From positions 4,712,001 to 4,776,000 of the forward strand of contig JALGQZ010000019.1 of NCBI GenBank assembly GCA_023105745.1: 64,000 nt of DNA, given 5' to 3'. A program made the position numbers and the translations under genes. This DNA comes from Austropuccinia psidii (lineage: Eukaryota; Basidiomycota; Pucciniomycetes; Pucciniales; Sphaerophragmiaceae). The notes under the pieces are model-generated. The model was not told where the DNA came from, made no database searches, and was given only the letters and a program-made list of their open reading frames with translations. Below, in pieces: positions 55,580 through 64,000 of this stretch (positions within the stretch are counted from its first letter, which is position 1; each line of letters starts with the position of its first letter).

Positions 55580-56580
55580 TCAAACAAGAATTAGTGAAGA
55601 AGGTACTTGGTCAAAGGAATTAATTAGAAGAAATAGCACCTGCTAAGTCCTCAATTATTTTCTTAATCATTCATACCAATTCCATTGATATTATTATTTA
55701 TTTCTTTAATTTTTCATTTACCTTTTTTTATCTTTCTTCTTTAAAGCTCAATTCTTTCTTCATACTAAAAATAAAAAATAAAAAAATAAAAAAATAAAAA
55801 AATAAAAATAGAAAAAGAAAACCAAACATTTTAAATAAGCTTCAATTCATATAAGCTTTGAAGGAATAATTAGAACATAAGCTTACCTAATATAAAGGGT
55901 TTTGTCTTATAATTATATTTATTTATTTATTTTATTTTATTGTTCAAAATAAATATAAAATACACTTATAATTGAATCTAAAAAAAAAAAAACAAAAAAA
56001 AAAACAATTCGTTTCAATTGATTTTATATTAGAAGATGATAACTATAAAGGAAACAATATCTTACATTACATTATAGTTCTATTTTAGTCTTTCCTGATT
56101 TTATGATATATTCCATCCCATTTCTAATTCTATTAGTTAAAAAATTATATAACAAAAAAAACAACAAAAAAAAAAAAAAAAAAGAGATTTTTAGCTTACT
56201 GACCTCCTTTACCTCTATTTGATTGGTTTATTATTTTTGATTTTAATTTATTTTTTATTTTTTTATTTTTTTATTTTTTTATTTTTTCATTTTTTTATTT
56301 TTTTATTTTTTTATTTACTTTATTTTAATTCCTATTTTACTTTATTCTTATTTTATTCTTATTTTATTTTATTTTACTTTTTTTTTCATTTTTATCTTTA
56401 TTTATTTTTTATTTTTATTTTTTTATTTTTTATTTTTATTTTTATTTTTATTTTTTTATTTTTTATTTTTTTTGATTATTTCCACTGAACTCATTTCATT
56501 TTTAATGTGATCCTCACTGAAAGTAAGTTTTTCTTTTTTTAAAAGAAAAATAAAATAAAATAAAATATATAAATAATAGA
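55580..56580 (+). repeat. Low-complexity AT-rich spacer of E
   Basis: Poly(A) and TTTTATTTTT runs, with one pair of GAAGC/AAGCTT-like short repeats near 55835-55885. The frame at 56219-56488 (F/I/L only) is an artefact of the T-rich run. It parallels 5179-6650 in A. Confidence 0.65.
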
Positions 56581-56743
56581 GATGAAGTAACTGAAGACAT
56601 AGCCTCTTCCTTTCAAGTACAGGAGGCCTAACAAGGTGCTATAACAAGCTAAGTAACAAAATTTTTACTAATAGTAACCTAAATAATATATAAAAATAAA
56701 AAATAAAAAAAAGGACAAGTACAAACTTACCCTATGACTTGCT

Positions 56744-57142
56744 TCATTTAGAAGGGTAAATAACATGACCTAAAGTGTTACGAGGGCAAAGAATGTAGGG
56801 CCCTTTTGGAGCGCTTTTGGAATAAAGAGATGAGGGTGGTTGAGGATCCAAGAGCCTTGGATCAACCTCTCCATTCAAGAAGGAATAGAATGCTGAAGCT
56901 ACAGCGGGAGTAGGTTTGCAATGGTCAGAAGAGCCAGTGGGTGCGCTTGAAAGATCAGCAAGCGGTGGTGGTGATGGAGGGAATGTTGGATAAGGGCCGT
57001 TGGCAGTAAGCCATTCCCACACCGACTTCCTCAACCTGTTGGTTGGAGGAATGCCAAGCACAAGGTCCTCTAGCTCCTTGGTGGTAAATGGTTGGAAAGC
57101 GTTGAAAAAGTTGGAAGCAAAGCCAACATCATGGGAGCTCAT
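56744..57142 (-). CDS. Hypothetical proline-rich protein on the minus strand
   Basis: About 132 codons from MSSHDVGFASNFFNAF to TGA. The frame extends upstream through an AT repeat, but the second ATG is the better start. Middle part proline/serine-rich (YPTFPPSPPPLADLSS), end GPYILCPRNTLGHVIYPSK. CpG content (GAGCGC, AGCGGT, GGGCCG) is higher than in the rest of E, suggesting captured or inserted sequence. Not recognised; no membrane segment. Confidence 0.35.
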   Translation of the reverse strand: MSSHDVGFASNFFNAFQPFTTKELEDLVLGIPPTNRLRKSVWEWLTANGPYPTFPPSPPPLADLSSAPTGSSDHCKPTPAVASAFYSFLNGEVDPRLLDPQPPSSLYSKSAPKGPYILCPRNTLGHVIYPSK

Positions 57143-57594
57143 TGTTATTCTAAAACAGATATATATATATATAAAATAATAAAAAAGAATCAATAAATAA
57201 AATAATAAAAAGATTAACCTCTAGAAAGAAAGACAAAGCATACCAAGGTTGATGGGAGAAATAAATTACAACTATTGGATTGATTGGCTGGATGAATAAA
57301 AAACCAATGCTGGTCTCTTGATCCTTTTATCTAGAAAACAATATTCAATGCTTCAACTCCATCCTCACTGTCAAATCAACCAAGTTCTCCAAAAAAGGAA
57401 TCAGCTGTTAGCAGTCTGGACATTAGTCTATCAACCGTTGGGTGGCAAAAGAGAAGAAAGAAAAGCAGGATTTCTTTGTTCCCTGAAGTAGCAAACAAAC
57501 CTGTACTCTAATAATGAAACTAAGAAGAATCTAATGATGAAAACTCTTTTGGAGGAGAATGTCATTCTAATAAAAAAAATAATTAATAAATAAA

Positions 57595-57885
57595 TTGATC
57601 AATGTTAAACCTCCAAGCCACTTGCGTGACTTGGACTGGGCATTTGACGCCATGGACAATATAGTACAAGTTGCAGATAATCGCTTATTTTACTCGTATT
57701 TTTCCGCCCTACACCCAATGCCAGAAGTGGAATGGATAAAGAGTGGGTCTACAACAATACGATACATCTCCAAATTTGTTATGATCACATCCAAACACCA
57801 CTCAAAGAAAATCCAACACAGTGCAAATGAAGCTATTATTTTAAGCTATAGCAAATTGAAAGTGAAACACTTGAACAATGAATAA
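57595..57885 (+). pseudogene. Unidentified coding fragment
   Basis: Frame containing PPSHLRDLDWAFDAMDNIVQ and SALHPMPEVEWIKSGST, with relatively high CpG (TTGCGTGACT, TTTGACGCCATG). The end is low in information. It lies 60 bases upstream of the eL31 pseudogene and shares its composition, so both may belong to one captured segment. Product unknown. Confidence 0.35.
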
Positions 57886-57945
57886 TAAAAGAGAAAATCA
57901 CTGTTCACAGATCGAATACACCAGCTTGACTTCAATTTAATTGAC

Positions 57946-58251
57946 ATGGCCCTTGATAAAAGAAAGAATAAAAAAAAATGCTTGGCCCTCTCGGATGTGA
58001 TCACTTGGGAGTACACCATTCACCTTCACAAACATATTCATGGAAAAAGCTTCAAGAAACATGTGCCCAAGGCCATAAAGGCCGTCACTGAGTTCGCGCA
58101 GAAGGACATGGGCACAAATGATGTATGAATCAATCCTGGACTCAATGCTGCTATTTGGAACAGGGGTATTCGTAATGTCCCTCGCAGGATTCGCATTCGC
58201 CTTGCTTGTCTTTGGCACCGTGACAGAGATTTAAAAGAAAAGCTCACCTGA
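57946..58251 (+). pseudogene. rpl31: Ribosomal protein eL31 (RPL31) pseudogene, intronless
   Basis: The frame reads LSDVITWEYTIHLHKHIHGK, SFKKHVPKAIKAV, FAQKDMGTNDV, a TGA at 58126, then in the same frame NPGLNAAIWNRGIRNVPRRI and RIRLACLWHRDRD to TGA 58249. This matches the large-subunit protein eL31 (family pattern TREYTIxxHKRxHG...FKKRAPKAI...GTxDVRIDxxLNxxxWxxGIRxVPxRIRVRL) over most of its length. The C-terminal about 20 residues are missing. Expected arginine codons have become W, H or stop, each explicable by C to T at CpG on one strand. No intron is visible, which fits a retrocopy. Confidence 0.88.
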
Positions 58252-58252
58252 A

Positions 58253-59190
58253 GTTGTTTCAGCATGAAAAGGGGTTTATGGAGCCTATTAAAGCACCATA
58301 CAGCCCAACCAACTTAACCATTTAACAATATAAGGGGCTGAGAGCATCCACCTATTGAAAAATAAACCACCCGAAGTGGTTTGAAGCACAACAAAGTGGT
58401 TTTCAACGTGATTGGAGATAGAAACACCCTACCCAAATCACCCTGGAGGGTTTTAACAACCTCTAGATCAGCCTGTCAAGCTGACTACCTTACATTCTGA
58501 CTAGCAAGCACCTAACCCGACTGAATCACAAGTACAGGAAAGGTTTAAGGTATGAAAATAAGGAAAAAAAAGTCACCCGATTAATCAATATATCCCAGAA
58601 CTTCGTCAACACTTACACCCTCTAGAAACTACAACCTGACCTGCTTGCAAGTACCAGAAGGGCTGCATCACATGGTGCTTTGACAACTAGTGAGCCAAAA
58701 GCTTCTAACCCGAAGCTGTTTAAATGTTATTCAAGACCAATTAACAAAAGAAAATGCCACAAAAAGTGGTTTAACACACAAGAAAGTACTTCGCAAGGAG
58801 GTTAGATGCAAAAAAGCAACTCACCCGATCTGCTTCTACACAGTAGAAGGGTGGAAAGGCCCTTCAATCATCAAAAAAAACACCACAAGCGAAATAATTT
58901 TAAGCAGTAATAAGGGTAGAATAACCCTTGATAAACCCAAAACAATTCACCTGATCATATTTTAAAATACCCTAAAAGCTTATTAGAGCACCACACACTC
59001 TAACCGACATGATTATTTTTTTAAAAAAGAGAGGGGGTTTAAAACACCCAAAGTTGATTATATCACACTAAAGATTTTTCAAGGAGATTCTGAATGGAAA
59101 CAGCCTACCCAAAGCATCCTGGAGGGTTCTAAGAACTTCTAAATCATCCTGTAAGGCTTACTACCTTACCTTCTAACAATGACAGGGTTA
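58253..59190 (+). repeat. Diverged tandem repeats and hairpins downstream of the eL31 copy
   Basis: 58425-58500 and 59092-59175 are related (both read CCTACCCAAA, CCTGGAGGGTT and CTACCTTAC in the same order), about 670 bases apart. AACCACCCGAAGTGGTT at 58363 and AGCTTCTAACCCGAAGCT at 58700 are hairpins of similar layout with different stems. 58822-58853 forms CACCC/GGGTG around CTTCTAC/GTAGAAG. No credible ORF. Confidence 0.55.
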
Positions 59191-59274
59191 ATATATATAT
59201 ATATATAACAATAAATTAAATCACTTTCAATTTAAAAAAAAAAAAAAAATAAAAAAAAGAAGAAGAAAAAAAAA

Positions 59275-60320
59275 ATGCCCTGAGCAAGGCATTAAACTGC
59301 TCAAATTTTATTTTTTATGTTTTTTTACTGATTTTCCCTTTAGTTTAATAATTAGAAAAAAAAATAATATAAACAAAAGCCCTCAGCATGGCTTTAAACT
59401 GCTGAGTTTTCTTATTTTAATTAAATAATTTTCTTATTAATTTTTTTATGCTACAGGGCTATAAACAATGAATGTCCTCAGCAAGACATTAAACTGCTGG
59501 AATTTTCTTTCATTTGCTCTTTTTATATTGGATATTAAATTAAACTGACATATTTAAATTTGGATATGGCTACAGGGCTATAAACAAAAAAAATGTCCTC
59601 AGCAAGACATCAAACTGCTGGAATTTTTTCATTTTCTCCTTAATAATACATGAAGCTGACATATTTATTTTTATGTGCTACAGGGCTATAAAGGACAATG
59701 CAAAGCACTAAGAAAGGCTTTAAATTGCAATTTCTATTTTTTTTATTTTTAATTTTTTTCTTATATTTTATAATATATTATACTGACATATTTTATTTTG
59801 AATGCTACAGGTGTTCATAATGAAGATATTTTTCTGATTTTATAACATTAAAAGTGTTTTTAAAGTGAAAAGTAGTCCTAAATAAGACTATAAACTGTTT
59901 AATTCAATTTTCAGCTTGGCTTTGAAGATAAATCAAAGCCAAAAGTATTATCAAGAAAAGAAATCAACCAATGGTCCTTGGCAAGACCATAAACTTCCCA
60001 TCAAAAATTCTTAACATGGATTCAAAATACAAAAAAAATAAAGTAATGGTCCTTGGCAAGACCATAAACTGCCCCTTCAAATATCAACATGAAATCAAGC
60101 CAATATCAACAAAAAAAACAACAAAAAGAAAATCTGTGGTCCTTGGAAAGACCATAAAGTGGCCACCATTAGAATTATCAACAAGGACTCACAGCTAAAA
60201 CACAATCAACCAATGGTCCTTGGAAAGACCATAAACTTCCTATTTAAAATATTCAACAAAAAATATTGAACAAGGACTATCAAAGGAGGATAAGTCCTAG
60301 GCAAGACTATAAACTACCCA
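59275..60320 (+). repeat. Array of eleven class I pseudoknot-like repeats
   Basis: Copies start at about 59275, 59376, 59471, 59593, 59702, 59873, 59971, 60046, 60137, 60213 and 60293. Stem 1 varies but stays paired: ATGCC/GGCAT, AAAGCC/GGCTTT, AATGTC/GACATT, TAGTC/GACTA, ATGGTC/GACCAT and others. Loop and tail also pair in many: TGAGCA/TGCTCA (copy 1), CTCAGCA/TGCTGAG (2), CAGCA/TGCTG (3, 4), GGCA/TGCC (8), GGAA/TTCC (10). In copies 5, 7, 9 and 11 the second pairing is weak or absent. Between copies 2 and 6, GCTACAGGGCTATAAA and CTGACATATTT recur as part of a longer unit of 100-120 bases. Confidence 0.78.
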
Positions 60321-61426
60321 AGGTTTTATTTCTTATTTTTTCTAATTTTATTTCATTATAAACAAGTATTAGAAAGATGTACTGACTTGAAACTTTTGAA
60401 CATACTTTTTTTTCTTTTTTTAAATTTATTTATTCATTTTCACTAAGAATTAGGGGAATATCCCATTCATGATCTCAAGAATATTCTATTTATTTATTAT
60501 TTTTATTATAATTTTCCTACTATTACAACAAAAGCCATTAAATTGGCTTAATTTTTCAACTCAATAATGATAATAATTCAAAAAAAAAAAACTCTAAACC
60601 AACTAATTGGTTAGAAAAAAAAATCAATTTATTTGAAATATTTCTTCAATGACAAGAAAGTGATTGGAGCTTGTTTGAAAAGAAGAAGTATTTGTGCCAT
60701 GAAGGCATTAATTGAGCTCTGAAGGAGTTATATATATTAAAAACTCATAAATTGATGACATAATTTGGGGAATTTACATATTAATAACACCTCAATGTGC
60801 TATTTTATTCCAAATGGAATTTAAAAAGCCCCCCAAAAAGCAAACAAGAGTTTTCTCTTATTGTGCAAATTTTCATTTTTCACTGTTTCTATTTTTTAAC
60901 AACTCAAATGCATTTATGGGTAACAGAAAATCTGAACCATAAAGGGGATGGACTTGAAACAAAGCCTGAGTCAAAATGATGATTCCAAAAGGAAGAGTTG
61001 TGGCATCATAAGGGTAATTATATGAATAAAGGGCTCAAATTATGATCATTCAATTATGTAATATTAATTATAAATACTCCCAAGAGCACCAATTTTTGCT
61101 AAATGGCACAAATTACCACCTTCAACCAAACAGCTCCATGATATTGATTGTGATTCAGGTTTATTTCCTTTGAAGTGTCATTTTTACTCAGATATCTCAC
61201 TTTATGGTTATTTTATACTTACATCAAAAAAAAAAAGCAAATTATTATTGAATCATCATTAAAAGAGAATTATGTATATTTACTGTATCATTATTTATCC
61301 TCATCAAAATCACCATAAAAAATAAGGGGTGGGTAAACTTATTTCTTACACTATCCCTTATAGTCGAAGTTTTGGGGGAATGAGAACATATCCTCTTCAA
61401 AATTTGAAAACCAACTCAAGATTTTT
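60321..61426 (+). other. Non-coding spacer of E
   Basis: AT-rich with no supported ORF. It contains homopolymer runs, and no class I copy was seen here. Confidence 0.45.
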
Positions 61427-61441
61427 AAATGGAGAGGGGGG
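61427..61441 (+). promoter_or_regulatory. Internal polypurine tract of E
   Basis: AAATGGAGAGGGGGG, the same as the internal tract of A (6651), about 1.1 kb upstream of the RT ORF and thus far from any 3' LTR. Candidate central polypurine tract. Confidence 0.6.
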
Positions 61442-61929
61442 CCCTTATCCAAACAAATATTATTAAAGAAAATATATATATATCAATAAATTAATATTAA
61501 AATTGGTTTTTAAATCACCTTATTATTAAATTTTTTTATTTTTCATTTCTTTAGAACAGGTATAATTCAGGAATACAAAAGAACAAAAGGACATAAATTA
61601 GTTTGAAGAAATAGAAAGAGAATTGGGAAGCAATTCATTATAGGAAAATTATTCACAATACTGAGAATAAAGAAGATTTTTTATGGAGAAAAGCAGGAGT
61701 TCCTTATGGATTGACCTTTGGACAGCACAAGAACTTGGACACTTCTTTGATTCTGGATTGAAACTCATTTGGAATTCAAGAATCATTGGTCAGGATTTAT
61801 GGACTGAAGGATGACCCACTGGATTAATTATGGACTCAGGACTCACTCAACATGAAGGACTAACAAGATGATGTACAACGCTCAAATCAAATTGCCCTTG
61901 GGATTTTAAAGAAGATTGAAGACTCAAGA

Positions 61930-62415
61930 GGTCCTCAGCATGACACTAAACTGCTTCCCCTGTAGACTTGGGCAGGGAAACTTATAAAAAAAAAAGCCAA
62001 GAAGCTGGAGGGGATTTTCCTAGTCAGGAGAAGTGCTGAAGGACCATTTTTGTCCTCAGCATGACAATAAACTGCTTGCTTTGTGTAACAGGAACAAGGG
62101 GTTTCACAGGTGTTTAGCATTATCAAATTGGCCAGAATGAACAAAGTGGAGTCTCAAGCCATCAATGAAGACAAGAAAATTACTTATCAAGAAATAAAAC
62201 AACCAGAAGAGTCTTTCATAAAGTGGGAATCATGAAGATTGAAGAATAAAACAAGAGTCAAGTGCAATCCAAAATCAAGCCCAAAGGAGCTCAAGAATCA
62301 AGATAAGCCCTTGGATTAGGCCAGGAGGTCCTTGCATGACTTAAACTGCAGGACTTGTATACCTAATATACAGGGCTTACACACCTAGTTGTAGGTCCTG
62401 TATGACCTTAAACTA
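61930..62415 (+). repeat. Four class I pseudoknot-like repeats before the RT ORF
   Basis: At about 61931, 62050, 62327 and 62393. Stems GTC/GAC, TTGTC/GACAA, AGGTC/GACTT (one G-U pair) and AGGTC/GACCT. Loop-tail pairs AGCA/TGCT (twice), TGCA/TGCA and TGTA/TACA, with the TAAAC linker kept in all four. Confidence 0.75.
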
Positions 62416-62536
62416 CATTTTTTTTATGGAAGAAAGAAGAAAGAAGAATTGTGAAGACCTCAATAGTTTAGGACACTAGCAAATTCTTAGAAATAATTCA
62501 AAGCAAGAAGAAAAAAAACAAAATAACTAACTGAAG

Positions 62537-64000
62537 ATGGATCACCAAATTTTAGCAGCCAAATACAAATCAGTCCTGAAGAAGGTGAGACCAGTCAATG
62601 AGCCAATGCCTCAAGACCTTAAACCACCTTTGGAAAGACCACCTTTGTCAAGAGATCCTTATGAAACACCCTTATCACCAAACCCACCTGTATTTCAAGA
62701 AACCTTCAAGGTCACCCATGAAAGACTGCAAGCAGTCAATTTCGGCCCACCAGGATGGTTATCAAATGAAGAAATCAATTGACTCAAAAATGTTATTACC
62801 TTAAGGGAAAAAGCAATAGCCTTTTGTGAAGAAGAAAGAGGATTACTCAAGCACTCATATGGAAAGCCTTACAAAATACCAGTAATAACTAATGAACCTT
62901 GGCAGAAGAAACCAATTCCCATTCCCAAATCAATTTTACCTCAGTTTACTGAATTAATCAGAGAAAGAATCAGGACTGGACTCTATGAGAAATCCACCTC
63001 AAGCTACACAAGCCCAATCTTTTTTGTGGCCAAATCAAATGGGAAACTCAGAATTTTCCATGACCTTCAAGAACTCAACAAAGTCACCATCAAGGATGCT
63101 GGCTTACCACCTCATATTGAAGAATTTGTAGATGCATTTTCAGGAAGAGCATGCTATGGACTAGGAGACATCATGGGAGGATATGATGAAAGAGAATTAG
63201 ATGTCACTACAAGACCCCTCACCACTTTTGAAACACCCCTTGGAAGGATGCAACTCACAAGACTACCCCAAGGAGCCACCAACTCAGTAGCAGTATACCA
63301 AGCCCAAATGACCTGGATACTCCAAGAAGAAATACCAGAAAGTGTAGGAATTTTCATTGATGATGGAGGAATAAAAGGACCAAGATCACTTTACAACCAA
63401 GAAACACTACCAGAAAACCCCTCAATCAGAAGATTTATATGGGAATATGCCATAAACTTAGAAAGAGTTTTATTCAGGATTGAAGAAGCAGGACTTACTA
63501 TCTCAGGATCAAAGTTTTCATGCTGTGTTCCAGCTTTGGACATATTAGGGCATGTTGTATCATTTAAAGGAAGAAAAATTTCAAAACAAAAGATTAACAA
63601 AATTCAGAATTGGCCAACACCTCTTAATAAGAAGGAAATAAGGGGATTTCTTGGACTTTGTGCCTATGTAAGGATGTTCATTGAAAACTTCTCACAAGTT
63701 GCATCACCACTCAGAAGGCTCACAAGAGAAGATGTTGACTGGGATTGGGATCAAAAATGTGAAGAAGCTTTTCATAAGCTCAGAAGAATAGTTGGAGAAG
63801 AAATACTCCTCAAGAAATTGGATTATGACAAAGGAGCAGGAAAAATTAAGGTAGCAGTAGATTCAAGCTACATTGCTGCAGGAGCAGTACTCACTCAAGA
63901 AGATAAAGAAGAAAAAGACAGGCCAGTAATATATAAATCAATAACTTTTTCAAAATTGGAATCAAAACACTGACAACCCAAATTGGAACTCTGTGGAGCT
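62537..64000 (+). pseudogene. pol: Reverse transcriptase and RNase H start of E (two stops, runs off window)
   Basis: One frame from ATG 62537 (MDHQILAAKYKSVLKKVRP), interrupted by TGA at 62780 and again at 63971, then continuing to the window end. RT landmarks: SSYTSPIFFVAKSNGKLRIF, HDLQELNKVTIKDAGLPP, LGDIMGGYDERELD, LTRLPQGATNSVAVYQAQM and the catalytic FIDD at 63353-63364 (F in place of the usual Y). Then comes LDILGHVVSFKGRKIS and the RNase H start KVAVDSSYIAAGAVL. It belongs to a different Ty3 lineage from B, C and D. Pol is in a separate ORF about 9.3 kb after the protease. Confidence 0.88.

Larger units (their letters stand above)
48187..64000 (+). mobile_element. Giant degenerate LTR retrotransposon E (3' end outside window)
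   Basis: At least 15.8 kb: 5' LTR, primer-binding region, gag, protease, accessory ORF 1, class II repeats, small ORF, accessory ORF 2, about 7 kb of non-coding or captured sequence with class I repeats, an internal polypurine tract, then RT. It is related to A by LTR, gag, protease, class I repeats and polypurine tract. Several stops and frameshifts make this copy inactive. Part of 56.7-59.2 kb has a different composition and may be captured or inserted. Confidence 0.8.

Noticed and set aside
58690..58965. 91-codon ORF downstream of the eL31 copy
   Set aside because: No recognisable content, overlaps hairpin repeats, and composition does not support coding.
59971..60198. ORF with repeated MVLGKTIN segments
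   Set aside because: The protein repeat is only a translation of the class I repeat (GGTCCTTGGCAAGACCATAAAC), not an independent gene.
59275..60320. Repeats with regular spacing that could be taken for a CRISPR array
   Set aside because: Stem sequences differ between copies, spacers vary in length and are AT-rich, and the organism is eukaryotic. Covariation fits RNA structure better.

Overview
The window looks like a repeat-rich stretch of a fungal nuclear genome. It is a nest of LTR retrotransposons around one small island that resembles host sequence. The pol and gag sequences, the very long LTRs and the strong CpG loss point to a rust fungus (Pucciniales). From memory they most resemble the Ty3/Gypsy families of the myrtle rust Austropuccinia psidii; I could not search for this. 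No prokaryotic feature, CRISPR array, rRNA or tRNA was found.

Layout. (A) 1-9467, plus strand: the 3' part of a Ty3-type element with a huge intact Gag-protease ORF, no pol, five copies of a small structured repeat, three polypurine tracts and its 3' LTR. It sits inside the chromodomain end of (B) 9468-17888, minus strand, a decayed Ty3 chromovirus with a 531-bp tandem duplication in gag. (C) 17889-39898, plus strand, is a decayed chromovirus with very long LTRs. (D) 27900-37975 is nested 12 bp inside the 3' LTR of C. D is young and complete: near-identical 1828-bp LTRs, a 5-bp target duplication (CTTGA) and an open 1974-codon Gag-Pol. A Ty1/Copia remnant and its LTR follow at 39899-40640. 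A CpG-containing island at about 41.6-43.9 kb carries the only likely host gene, a 405-codon ORF that I do not recognise. After intergenic sequence with a probable solo LTR comes a B-family LTR (about 47.0-48.2 kb), interrupted by (E) 48187 to beyond the window end. E is a giant relative of A with broken gag and protease, two paralogous accessory ORFs, a dead ribosomal protein eL31 copy, long arrays of structured repeats and, about 9 kb after the protease, a reverse transcriptase ORF.

Three things stand out. First, A and E carry about 20 copies of a roughly 30-nt motif that reads as an H-type pseudoknot: stem 1 covaries between copies, and in most copies the loop also pairs with the 3' tail across an almost invariant TAAAC linker. 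E has a second pseudoknot-like family with its own loop-tail covariation. Second, B, C and D share a compact 5' arrangement in which a short intron contains the Gag start codon, and splicing would instead join an upstream exon to a second, overlapping frame. Third, E carries a duplicated accessory protein of unknown function. All three were found by reading and need computational confirmation.
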